Below, in pieces: positions 15,430-23,018 of a stretch of 64,000 nucleotides of DNA. Numbering within the stretch: the stretch's first letter is position 1; every line of letters starts with the position of its first letter. The notes under the pieces were generated by a model that worked only from the letters and a program-made list of their open reading frames with translations, had not been told where the DNA came from and made no database searches. This DNA comes from Nitrosomonadales bacterium (lineage in GTDB: Bacteria; Pseudomonadota; Gammaproteobacteria; Burkholderiales; Gallionellaceae): NCBI GenBank assembly GCA_016235045.1, contig JACRME010000016.1:124001-188000 (forward strand). The letters are read 5' to 3'. The translations under genes and the position numbers were made by a program.

Positions 15430-15759
15430 TTAGTAACCGCCCTTGCCGAGTGGTTGCGGCAATCCTGCGATCTTGGCAGCCTGTTTCGCAGGTCCGACCG
15501 GAAACAGATCGTACAACGCTTTGCTGTCCGCTTCAGGCCAAAATTCGTTGACGCCTTTCAGCATGTTGCGGAAATTCGGCGTATGGCCATTTTCCTTGTA
15601 TTCCTCGCGCATGTAATTGATGACCTCCCAGTGCTTTGGGGTCAGCGTTATGCCTTCGGCTGCTGCGATCACGTTCACGACTTCTTCGCTGTAATCCGGC
15701 TCCAGCAGATAGCCTTCGTCATTGGTTTCCAGTTCGTTGCCTGCCACAGTGTATCCCAT
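15430..15759 (-). CDS. DsrC-family protein lacking both redox cysteines (RspA-like)
   Basis: A 109-aa member of the DsrC/TusE family. The Glu-Gly-Tyr-Leu motif near residue 16, the His-Trp-Glu-Val-Ile-Asn core near 42 and the Leu-Phe-Pro-x-Gly-Pro C-terminal arm are conserved. The arm carries Ala where DsrC has its inner Cys and ends in Gly-Lys-Gly-Gly-Tyr with no penultimate Cys. DsrC proteins without these cysteines have been grouped as regulatory (RspA) rather than catalytic. A canonical dsrC with both cysteines lies at 20378. Start ATG 15759 follows an AAGGAAAGG stretch. Confidence 0.9.
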   Translation of the reverse strand: MGYTVAGNELETNDEGYLLEPDYSEEVVNVIAAAEGITLTPKHWEVINYMREEYKENGHTPNFRNMLKGVNEFWPEADSKALYDLFPVGPAKQAAKIAGLPQPLGKGGY

Positions 15760-15788
15760 CGCTTTTCCTTTCCTTTTTAGTAAAAACG

Positions 15789-16370
15789 TCACTCCAGACT
15801 GGAGATGACCTTGTACGGCACAAAAATTCCGCAACCAAACTGCCTTTCACCGCCCAGACCCGCGTATTGGACGCGTAGCGAACCTTCCGGCAACAGGTCG
15901 TGCAACACCAGGCTGTAGCCCTTGATCGTACGTTGCCCATCCGTCAGCACGCGGCGCTGGCCGCAGATCAGGCTGGCTTTTACCTGCATTTCCGCCAGAG
16001 CCGATTCCACGTCGAGCACGAAAGCAACCTCTTCCTCGTCGCCAGTCACCAGTTGCGCATGCAGGGTAGGGTAATGCTGTATCGGCCGGGGCTTGCAAGA
16101 ACCCAGCTGCAATTCGCTTCCCGCCACCTGCAACCGCTGCCGGGCCAGCCCGGAGACGACTTCGACCAGTTCCTGCGGCAGCCGCAGGGCCAATTTGGCC
16201 CGCCTTGGGAGCAGCATTCCTTCCTTGCTTTCCGCCATACGCAACGGAAGGACGCCGATGTTTTCGGCTTCTTCCAGTTGCGGGATGAGCCTGGTCAGTT
16301 CCGCCCACAAGCCGTATGGATAAGCCGAAGGCAGCGTTCCGCCGCTTATATCGAAAACCAGGTCGATCAT
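15789..16370 (-). CDS. Cas6/Cmx6-like RAMP protein without a CRISPR locus
   Basis: A 193-aa protein that resembles the type I-MYXAN Cas6/Cmx6 family in length and pattern: an N-terminal Asp-Leu-Val-Phe-x-Ile-Ser-Gly strand, an Arg-Arg-x-Lys-Leu-x-Leu-Arg-Leu-Pro segment near residue 58, a central Leu-x-Leu-Gly strand, and a C-terminal glycine-rich loop (Gly-Leu-Gly-Gly-x3-Phe-Gly-Cys-Gly-Ile-Phe-x-Pro) near residues 170-183, typical of RAMP RNA-binding proteins. At the N-terminal helix, where related proteins as I recall them carry a candidate catalytic His, this one reads Ala-Tyr-Pro-Tyr. No repeat array or other cas gene is present. ATG 16370 or GTG 16391 (overlapping the upstream stop) are both possible starts. 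Family assignment is from memory of motifs. Confidence 0.68.
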   Translation of the reverse strand: MIDLVFDISGGTLPSAYPYGLWAELTRLIPQLEEAENIGVLPLRMAESKEGMLLPRRAKLALRLPQELVEVVSGLARQRLQVAGSELQLGSCKPRPIQHYPTLHAQLVTGDEEEVAFVLDVESALAEMQVKASLICGQRRVLTDGQRTIKGYSLVLHDLLPEGSLRVQYAGLGGERQFGCGIFVPYKVISSLE

Positions 16371-16387
16371 TTCCGCGGCAGGGGTTG

Positions 16388-16603
16388 TCACTGTTCGCCC
16401 TGATTGTTGGCCCACCGTTGCATGGCGGCCGCCCATTGTCCGGCAGTGTCCGGATCGACATCGAATATGGTAAAGCGCTTGCCTTCCCTGATGCGAACGC
16501 GCAGCATGCTCATACCGCCTTCCGCGTGGTCGATCTGCTGCAATTCGATTTGCTGTCCTCCCAATGGGACATTAAACTTGCCCAGTTCGGTGATTTTCGC
16601 CAT
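16388..16603 (-). CDS. Small 71-aa conserved-looking protein
   Basis: A 71-aa cytoplasmic protein with no cysteine, a basic beta-rich middle (Leu-Arg-Val-Arg-Ile-Arg-Glu-Gly near residues 35-42), then Phe-Asp-Val-Asp-Pro and an amphipathic C-terminal helix with two Trp. I cannot name its family. It is the first gene of the minus-strand operon that continues with the Cas6-like gene, 17 bp after its stop (or overlapping if GTG 16391 is used). The 291-bp divergent gap to dsrA (16604-16894) must hold promoters for both directions; I see no convincing -35/-10 pair there. Confidence 0.68.
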   Translation of the reverse strand: MAKITELGKFNVPLGGQQIELQQIDHAEGGMSMLRVRIREGKRFTIFDVDPDTAGQWAAAMQRWANNQGEQ

Positions 16604-16894
16604 ATCTGCCCTGATAAAGTATGATGAACCGGTTTGGCGCATCGACGAACCCAGTGAATGGGCTAAGTCTAGCGCCAATACCGCCCTGTTTGAATACTAC
16701 TGGGGAAGGAAAAAGTACCACCCTTTAGGGTTACCGCGGATAGCCGCTACGGGTGATGGTTTGGCTTGCCCCGGCACCGTAACATGCATGACCATTAAGA
16801 AACCGGGACGGTAGCCCGTGCCAAAACCCGTAGGATACCGGAATTCCAGCCCCCGCCGGGCACCATAGCGCAACGCGACTGAAAGGAAGACATT

Positions 16895-18190
16895 ATGGCG
16901 AAAAAGATGCATAACACCCCGAATCTGGACGAGCTCGAAAAGGGCAAGTGGCCGAGTTTTGTCACCGGCCTGAAACGTCTGGCCAAAGATAAGGACATCG
17001 CGGTCGACCTGCTGGGTCAGCTCGAGGCCTCTTACAAGACCCGCAAGGGCTACTGGAAGGGCGGCACGGTGGGCGTGTTCGGTTACGGCGGAGGCGTGAT
17101 CCCGCGCTTCACCGAGCTGAAAAATCCCGACGGCACCCCCCAGTTCAAGGATGCGGCCGAATTCCACACGCTGCGCATCATGCCCCCGCCCGGCATGCAC
17201 TACGATACCGACACCCTGCGCAAATTCTGCGACATCTGGGAAAAGCACGGTTCCGGCCTGATCGCTTTCCACGGCCAATCCGGCGACATCATGTTCCAGG
17301 GCTGCAACACCGAGAACGTGCAAAAGGCCTTCGACGAATTCAACGAGATGGGTTTCGACCTCGGCGGCGCCGGCCCCGCAGTGCGTACCTCCATGTCTTG
17401 CGTCGGCGCCGCCCGTTGCGAACAGTCCTGCTACAACGAAGCCCAGGCGCACCGTGCCGTGCTGAACACCTTCCTCGACGATCTGCACCGTCCTTCCCTG
17501 CCGTACAAGTTCAAGTTCAAGTTCTCGGGTTGCCCGAACGACTGCATGAACGCGATCCAGCGCGCCGACATGGCCGTGATCGGAACCTGGCGCGACAACA
17601 TCCGCACCGACGAGGCATTGGCCCAGAAGTGGTTCGCCAAGCACGGCATGGATGAGCTGGTAAACGACATTGTGGCGCGTTGCCCGACCAAGACCTTCCA
17701 GGTCAAGGAACTCGGCAAGATCAAGAAGGGCGAGCACATCTCCAGCGTGGCGGTGAGCGCGACCCATGGCGTCGAGATCGACAACCAGGATTGCGTGCGC
17801 TGCATGCACTGCATCAACGTGATGACCGGCGCACTGGCTCCCGGCAAGGACAAGGGCGCAAGCGTGCTGATCGGCGGCAAGAGCCACCTGAAGATCGGCG
17901 GCCTGATGGGCACCGTGGTGATCCCGTTCATCAAGCTGGATACCGAAGAGGAAGTCGAAGTGCTGGTCGATTTCGCGCAACGCGCCATCGACTTCTTCGC
18001 CGAGAACGCGCTGGAGCACGAGCGTACCGGCGAGATGATCGAGCGTATCGGTCTGGCCAACTACCTCGAAGCGATGGAGATCGACGTGGATCCGGCGATG
18101 ATCAGCTCGCCGCGCATGAACCCCTACGTCCGTACCGACGGTTGGGACGACGAAGTCGCCAAGATCAAAGCCAAGAAGCAAGCTGCTTAA
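16895..18190 (+). CDS. dsrA: Dissimilatory sulfite reductase alpha subunit (reverse type)
   Basis: A 431-aa cytoplasmic siroheme enzyme subunit. With DsrB it forms an alpha2beta2 enzyme which in sulfur oxidisers releases sulfite from DsrC-bound sulfur. Cysteines for the siroheme-coupled [4Fe-4S] cluster are visible in Cys-Val-Gly-Ala-Ala-Arg-Cys near residue 169 and Gly-Cys-Pro-Asn-Asp-Cys near 211. A ferredoxin insertion (Cys-Val-Arg-Cys-Met-His-Cys) sits near residue 300. ATG 16895 has AAAGGAAG about 7 bp upstream. First gene of dsrABEFHCMKLJOPN; the neighbouring dsrEFH and dsrL mark it as the oxidative type. Confidence 0.97.
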   Translation: MAKKMHNTPNLDELEKGKWPSFVTGLKRLAKDKDIAVDLLGQLEASYKTRKGYWKGGTVGVFGYGGGVIPRFTELKNPDGTPQFKDAAEFHTLRIMPPPGMHYDTDTLRKFCDIWEKHGSGLIAFHGQSGDIMFQGCNTENVQKAFDEFNEMGFDLGGAGPAVRTSMSCVGAARCEQSCYNEAQAHRAVLNTFLDDLHRPSLPYKFKFKFSGCPNDCMNAIQRADMAVIGTWRDNIRTDEALAQKWFAKHGMDELVNDIVARCPTKTFQVKELGKIKKGEHISSVAVSATHGVEIDNQDCVRCMHCINVMTGALAPGKDKGASVLIGGKSHLKIGGLMGTVVIPFIKLDTEEEVEVLVDFAQRAIDFFAENALEHERTGEMIERIGLANYLEAMEIDVDPAMISSPRMNPYVRTDGWDDEVAKIKAKKQAA

Positions 18191-18201
18191 GGAGATAGAA
18201 G

Positions 18202-19281
18202 ATGAATGCACCCGTACAGATGCGCAAGCCGAAAGAGACTGGCGTACCGGACAACAAGAAATACATGCATCCCGTGTTGGCGAAGAACTTCGGCAACTGG
18301 AAATACCACGACCGTCCCCGTCCCGGCGTGCTGCACCATGTCTCCCATAGCGGCGACGAAGTGTGGTCCGTGCGTGCCGGTACCCAGCGCCAGATGGATC
18401 TCTACACCATCCGCACGCTGTGCGACATCGCCGACAACTTCGCCGAAGGCCGCGTGCGTTTCACCATCCGTTCCAACATCGAATTCATGGTGTCGGAAGA
18501 GAAGAAGGTCGCCCCGCTGATCGCCGAACTGGAGAAGCATGGCTTCCCCGTGGGCGGCACCGGCAACTCGGTGACCATGATCGCCCACACCCAGGGCTGG
18601 CTGCACTGCGACATCCCCGGCACCGACGCCTCCGGCGTGGTCAAGGCGCTGATGGACGAGCTGATCGACGAATTCAAGCGCGAAGAGATGCCCAACCGCG
18701 TGCACCTGTCCACCTCCTGCTGCGAAATCAACTGCGGCGGCCAGGCCGACCTCGCCATCATCGTGCAGCACACCAAGCCGCCGGTCATCAACCATGACCT
18801 GGTCGCCAACGTGTGCGAACGTCCGGCTGTGGTTGCCCGTTGCCCGGTCGCGGCGATCCGTCCCGCCATGGTCAACGGCAAGCCTTCGCTGGAAATCGAC
18901 GAGACCAAGTGCATGTGCTGCGGCGCCTGCTACCCACCGTGCCCGCCGATGCAGATCAACGATCCGGAGAATTCCAAGCTGGCCATCTGGGTCGGCGGCA
19001 AGAATTCCAACGCGCGCGGCAAGCCCACCTTCATGAAGATGGTCGCTTCCGGTCTGCCCAACAATCCTCCGCGCTGGCCAGAAGTCGGTGCTGCCGTGAA
19101 GAACATCCTCACTGTCTACAAGGCGGATGCCCGTCCGTGGGAGCGCATTGCCGACTGGATCGACCGTATCGGCTGGCCGCGTTTCTTCGAGAAGACCGGT
19201 CTGCCGTTCACCAAGTACCTGATCGACGACTGGCGTGGTTCGCGTACCAACCTGAACGCTTCGACGCACATCCGTTTCTAA
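18202..19281 (+). CDS. dsrB: Dissimilatory sulfite reductase beta subunit (reverse type)
   Basis: A 359-aa partner of DsrA that carries the catalytic siroheme site in this family. Cluster-ligand cysteines occur in Ser-Cys-Cys-Glu-Ile-Asn-Cys near residue 172 and Val-Ala-Arg-Cys-Pro near 214; a ferredoxin-type domain follows with Cys-Met-Cys-Cys-Gly-Ala-Cys-Tyr-Pro-Pro-Cys near residue 237. The gene begins 11 bp after dsrA with AAGGAG as ribosome binding site, so the subunits are made together. Confidence 0.97.
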   Translation: MNAPVQMRKPKETGVPDNKKYMHPVLAKNFGNWKYHDRPRPGVLHHVSHSGDEVWSVRAGTQRQMDLYTIRTLCDIADNFAEGRVRFTIRSNIEFMVSEEKKVAPLIAELEKHGFPVGGTGNSVTMIAHTQGWLHCDIPGTDASGVVKALMDELIDEFKREEMPNRVHLSTSCCEINCGGQADLAIIVQHTKPPVINHDLVANVCERPAVVARCPVAAIRPAMVNGKPSLEIDETKCMCCGACYPPCPPMQINDPENSKLAIWVGGKNSNARGKPTFMKMVASGLPNNPPRWPEVGAAVKNILTVYKADARPWERIADWIDRIGWPRFFEKTGLPFTKYLIDDWRGSRTNLNASTHIRF

Positions 19282-19294
19282 GCGAGGGCATGGA

Positions 19295-19654
19295 ATGAAA
19301 TTCGGAATCGTTGTCAACGAGGGGCCTTATCAGCATCAGGCCAGCGACTCGGCTTACCTGTTTGCCAAGGCCGCCATCGAAAAGGGCCACGAGGTATGGC
19401 GCGTGTTTTTCTACCACGACGGCGTCAACAATGCGTCCCGGCTCACCGAGCCGCCGCAGGATGACCGCCACATCGTGAACCGCTGGGCCAAGCTGGCGGA
19501 AGAGCACAAGGTCGACCTGGTGGTGTGCGTTGCCGCTGCGCTGCGTCGCGGCATCAAGGAAGAGAATCTGGCCCAGGGTTTCCGCATCTCCGGTCTCGGA
19601 CAGTTGGTGGAATCGGGCATCAAGTGTGACCGTCTGGTCACCTTCGGCGATTAA
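19295..19654 (+). CDS. dsrE: DsrE, sulfur-transfer subunit of DsrEFH
   Basis: A 119-aa cytoplasmic protein that builds the DsrE2F2H2 hexamer, taking sulfur from TusA and passing it to DsrC. The active Cys is in Leu-Val-Val-Cys-Val-Ala near residue 75, with the following Arg-Arg-Gly-Ile typical of DsrE. dsrEFH is a marker of sulfur oxidisers rather than sulfate reducers. It begins 13 bp after dsrB. Confidence 0.96.
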   Translation: MKFGIVVNEGPYQHQASDSAYLFAKAAIEKGHEVWRVFFYHDGVNNASRLTEPPQDDRHIVNRWAKLAEEHKVDLVVCVAAALRRGIKEENLAQGFRISGLGQLVESGIKCDRLVTFGD

Positions 19655-19665
19655 GGAGAGACGGA

Positions 19666-20031
19666 ATGAGTGATGCAAAAAAATTCATGTTCGTCAACCG
19701 CAAGGCGCCTTACGGCACGATCTATGCGCTTGAATCGCTGGAAGTGGTGTTGATCACTGCCGCGTTCGACCAGGACGTGTCGCTGGCCTTCCTGGATGAC
19801 GGCGTTTACCAGTTGAAGAAGGGGCAGCAGACCAAGGGCATCGAGACCAAGAACTTCTCGCCCGCTTATCGCGCCCTGGAAGACTACGATGTCGAGAAGC
19901 TGTACGTCGAAAAGGAAGCCATGGATGCGCGCGGGCTGACCGAAGAAGACTTCATCGTGGACGTCACTGTGCTCAGCCGTGCCGAAATGGGCAAGTTGAT
20001 GGATGAGCAAGACGTGGTCTTGAGTTTCTAA
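19666..20031 (+). CDS. dsrF: DsrF, subunit of DsrEFH
   Basis: A 121-aa member of the DsrE/TusC fold. The Asn-Arg-Lys-Ala-Pro-Tyr-Gly segment near residue 10 and the central Asp-x-Asp-Val-Ser-Leu-Ala-Phe strand are characteristic of DsrF/TusC. No cysteine is visible in the chain, consistent with a structural role beside DsrE in the hexamer. Eleven bp separate it from dsrE and nine from dsrH. Confidence 0.95.
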   Translation: MSDAKKFMFVNRKAPYGTIYALESLEVVLITAAFDQDVSLAFLDDGVYQLKKGQQTKGIETKNFSPAYRALEDYDVEKLYVEKEAMDARGLTEEDFIVDVTVLSRAEMGKLMDEQDVVLSF

Positions 20032-20040
20032 GGGGGAAGC

Positions 20041-20337
20041 ATGTTACATATCATCAACCAATCGCCCCTGAACAGCAGCACGCTGGACACCTGCCTGAAT
20101 ACGGCGAGCGGCGGGGACATCCTGCTCATCGAAGACGCGGTCTATGCGGCAACCAAGGGCAATGCCGCCGAAGCCAAGCTGCGCGCGGCAAACGGCAAGT
20201 TCAAGGTACATGTGCTGATGCCCGATCTGGAAGCACGCGGTCTCGGCGACCGCATGATGGACGGCATATCGGCGGTGGACTACGGCGGTTTCGTCGAACT
20301 GGTCGCCAACAGCAAAAATTGCCAATCCTGGCTTTAA
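20041..20337 (+). CDS. dsrH: DsrH, subunit of DsrEFH
   Basis: A 98-aa DsrH/TusB-family protein: it starts with Met-Leu-His-Ile-Ile-Asn and has one Cys in Asp-Thr-Cys-Leu near residue 18, at the position of the conserved DsrH cysteine, plus a second Cys near the C-terminus. It completes the DsrEFH sulfur-relay hexamer. RBS AAGGGGG precedes ATG 20041 immediately after dsrF. Confidence 0.95.
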   Translation: MLHIINQSPLNSSTLDTCLNTASGGDILLIEDAVYAATKGNAAEAKLRAANGKFKVHVLMPDLEARGLGDRMMDGISAVDYGGFVELVANSKNCQSWL

Positions 20338-20377
20338 TTCAGAATCTTTAATTGCAACACATAGAAGGAGAAACAGC

Positions 20378-20713
20378 ATGCCGAACATCGAAGTCGCTGG
20401 TAAGAGCTACGAAACAGACGAAGAAGGTTACCTGGTCAACCTGGCCGACTGGAACACGGACGTCGCCAACTACATGGCGCAGACCGAGAACATCACCATG
20501 ACCGACCAGCACTGGGAAGTCGTCAACTTCCTGCGCGAGTATTTCGAGGAATACCAGATCGCTCCGGCCGTGCGCGTGTTGACCAAGGCCATCGGCAAGA
20601 AGCTGGGCGCGGAGAAGGGCAACAGCGAATACCTGTATGGCCTGTTCCCGTACGGCCCCGGCAAGCAGGCGTGCAAGATCGCCGGTCTGCCCAAGCCCAC
20701 CGGTTGTATTTAA
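20378..20713 (+). CDS. dsrC: DsrC, sulfur-carrying substrate protein of DsrAB
   Basis: A 111-aa protein with the full DsrC C-terminal arm: Gln-Ala-Cys-Lys-Ile-Ala-Gly-Leu-Pro then Thr-Gly-Cys-Ile. Both redox cysteines are therefore present, the penultimate one and the one 10 residues earlier. It receives sulfur from DsrEFH and presents it to DsrAB; the resulting trisulfide or disulfide links to DsrMKJOP. GGAGAAAC lies upstream of ATG 20378. Compare the cysteine-less paralogue at 15430. Confidence 0.97.
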   Translation: MPNIEVAGKSYETDEEGYLVNLADWNTDVANYMAQTENITMTDQHWEVVNFLREYFEEYQIAPAVRVLTKAIGKKLGAEKGNSEYLYGLFPYGPGKQACKIAGLPKPTGCI

Positions 20714-20740
20714 TTCAGGTCTAGCGATAGGGATTCACTC

Positions 20741-21472
20741 ATGGCGAGCATCGTTTTTGCGATCCTGTTCTACCTCGCTACGCTGTTGTTCGTCGTAGGT
20801 TTGCTCTATCGCATCGGCACCTACGCCCGCACCCCGGCTCCGCTGAAGATACCGACCACACCCGCGCCGACCACCACGGGCGGCGTGGTGTTGCGCATGA
20901 CGCGCGAGGTGGTGTTCTTCGAAAGCCTGTTCAAGTCCAACCTGTGGATTTGGGGGCTGGGCATGATGTTCCATGCCAGCCTGGCGCTGGTGGTGGTGCG
21001 CCATCTACGCTACTTCACCGAGCCGGTGTGGACCTGGGTCGCGATCGCCCAGCCGTTCGGCATGTACGCCGGCATCACCATGCTGCTTGGATTGCTCGGG
21101 TTGTGGGGACGCCGCTTGTTCGTCGAGCGCATCCGCTACATCTCGACGCCGTCCGATCACCTGATGCTGCTGTTGCTGATCGGCATTGCCGCTTCCGGGC
21201 TGATGATGAAATTCGTCGCGCATACCGATGTGATCGCGGTGAAGGGATATTTCCTCGGCCTGATGCATTTCAATGTGCAGGTGTTGCCGTCCGACCTGTT
21301 GTTGGTCGTGCATCTGTCAATGGTTGTAGCGCTCCTGGTCGTGTTCCCCTTCAGCAAACTGCTGCACGCGCCGGGGGTCTTTTTCTCACCCACGCGCAAC
21401 CAGAAGGACAATCCGCGCGAGGCGCGTCATCTGAGTGCCTGGGCTGCCAAACTGGAATCGGAGAAGAACTGA
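20741..21472 (+). CDS. dsrM: DsrM, membrane cytochrome b of DsrMKJOP
   Basis: A 243-aa NarI-like protein with about five or six membrane helices, the first at residues 1-25, and His residues in helices suited to bis-His b hemes (for example Phe-His-Ala and Arg-His-Leu near residues 77-88). It exchanges electrons with DsrK on the cytoplasmic side and the quinone pool. The stop codon ends one base before the dsrK start, indicating translational coupling. Confidence 0.95.
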   Translation: MASIVFAILFYLATLLFVVGLLYRIGTYARTPAPLKIPTTPAPTTTGGVVLRMTREVVFFESLFKSNLWIWGLGMMFHASLALVVVRHLRYFTEPVWTWVAIAQPFGMYAGITMLLGLLGLWGRRLFVERIRYISTPSDHLMLLLLIGIAASGLMMKFVAHTDVIAVKGYFLGLMHFNVQVLPSDLLLVVHLSMVVALLVVFPFSKLLHAPGVFFSPTRNQKDNPREARHLSAWAAKLESEKN

Positions 21473-21473
21473 A

Positions 21474-23003
21474 ATGGCAGATATCGTAGCGCCAGCCTAC
21501 CGCACCATCCCCATCATCCCCGCGCTGATACCCGGCGCCATGGAAGGGAAGGGGCCGTTCGTCGCCAGCGAGAAGATCAACGAAGCCATCGGCTTCCCCG
21601 GTCAACTGGTGGAAGACTGGCATGACAAGGCCATCGCCAAGATGGGCGAACTGCTGAACAAGTACCGTTCGTTCAGGGTGTTCATGGATGCCTGCGTGCA
21701 TTGCGGCGCCTGCACCGACAAGTGCCACTATTTCATCGGCACGCAAGACCCGAAGAACATGCCGGTGGCGCGCCAGGACCTGATGCGCAGCGTGTACCGC
21801 CGCTACTTCACGATTCCCGGCAAGCTGTTCCCCAAACTGGTCGGCGCGCGCGACCTCACGCGCGAAGTGCTGGACGAGTGGTTCAACTATTACCACCAGT
21901 GCTCCGAGTGCCGCCGTTGCTCGGTGTTCTGCCCCTATGGCATCGACACCGCCGAGATCACCATGGCGGCGCGCGAGATCCTCGACTCCATCGGCTACGG
22001 CCAGAAATACTCGAACGAGATCATCGGCAAGGTGCACAAGATCGGCAACAACCTCGGCCTGCCCGGCCCGGCGCTGAACGACACGCTGGAAGGTCTGGAA
22101 GAGGACGTCAAGGATGCCACCGGTATCGACATCCGTTTCCCCATCGACGTGAAAGGCGCCGAAGTGCTGCTGGTTACGCCGTCGGCCGACTTCTTTGCCG
22201 AACCGCATATAGAGAGTTTGATCGGCTACGCCAAGGTGTTCCATGCCACCGGCACCAGTTGGACGCTGTCCTCATTGGCATCCGAAGCGGGCAACTTCGG
22301 CATGTTCATCGGCAACTACGACCAGTTGCGCAAGATCGCGCTGCGCATCCGCGAGGCGGCGCTGGAACTCGGCGTCAAGCGCATCGTGGTCGGCGAGTGC
22401 GGCCATGCCTGGCGCGTTGCCTACAGTTTCTGGAACACCCTCTCCGGCGTGGGCGGCGGTGCGGGCGAAGTGGATCGTTTTGCGCAGATGCTGCAGAAGC
22501 AACTCGACCATCGCTACAAGCAACCGACGCATATCTGCGAGTTCACCTGGGATATGATCGAGCGCAAGGCACTGACGTTCGACAAGTCGAAGAACGACAA
22601 GCACATCATCACCTTCCACGATTCGTGCAACGTGGCGCGCGGCTCGCGCATGGGCGACCTGCCCGGCGGACAGTTCGAGATCCCGCGCAATATCATCAAG
22701 GCGGTGGCCAACAATTTCGTCGAGATGGCGCCCAACACCACGCGCGAGCAGACCTTCTGCTGCGGCGGGGGAGGCGGTGTGCTGACCGACGACCTGCTTG
22801 AGTTGCGCGTCAAGGGAGCGTTGCCGCGCATGGAAGTACTGAAGCAATCGGTGGACGAGCACGGCGTCAATTTCATGGCGACCATCTGCGCGATCTGCAA
22901 GGCTCAATTTACCAAAGTCCTGCCCATCTACGGTTTCGACCGCAAGATGGTGGGCGGAGTACATCAACTGGTCAGCAATTCGATCGAGTTGGGTCAGAAA
23001 TAA
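21474..23003 (+). CDS. dsrK: DsrK, HdrD-like iron-sulfur subunit
   Basis: A 509-aa cytoplasmic-face subunit that handles oxidised or reduced DsrC. Two [4Fe-4S] motifs occur in Cys-Val-His-Cys-Gly-Ala-Cys-x3-Cys near residue 76 and Cys-Ser-Glu-Cys-Arg-Arg-Cys-x3-Cys near 143. The C-terminal half has the heterodisulfide-reductase-type CCG signature (Cys-Cys-Gly-Gly-Gly-Gly-Gly near residue 429) and Asp-Ser-Cys-Asn near 384. ATG 21474 is chosen because GGAGAAG lies upstream and it abuts dsrM; an in-frame ATG at 21435 would extend into dsrM. Confidence 0.96.
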   Translation: MADIVAPAYRTIPIIPALIPGAMEGKGPFVASEKINEAIGFPGQLVEDWHDKAIAKMGELLNKYRSFRVFMDACVHCGACTDKCHYFIGTQDPKNMPVARQDLMRSVYRRYFTIPGKLFPKLVGARDLTREVLDEWFNYYHQCSECRRCSVFCPYGIDTAEITMAAREILDSIGYGQKYSNEIIGKVHKIGNNLGLPGPALNDTLEGLEEDVKDATGIDIRFPIDVKGAEVLLVTPSADFFAEPHIESLIGYAKVFHATGTSWTLSSLASEAGNFGMFIGNYDQLRKIALRIREAALELGVKRIVVGECGHAWRVAYSFWNTLSGVGGGAGEVDRFAQMLQKQLDHRYKQPTHICEFTWDMIERKALTFDKSKNDKHIITFHDSCNVARGSRMGDLPGGQFEIPRNIIKAVANNFVEMAPNTTREQTFCCGGGGGVLTDDLLELRVKGALPRMEVLKQSVDEHGVNFMATICAICKAQFTKVLPIYGFDRKMVGGVHQLVSNSIELGQK

Positions 23004-23018
23004 CGAGGAGAAGCAAAC

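Noticed and set aside
16697-18211. 504-aa antisense open frame opposite dsrA
   Set aside because: Shadow of dsrA; no motif, and it would also block the dsr promoter region.
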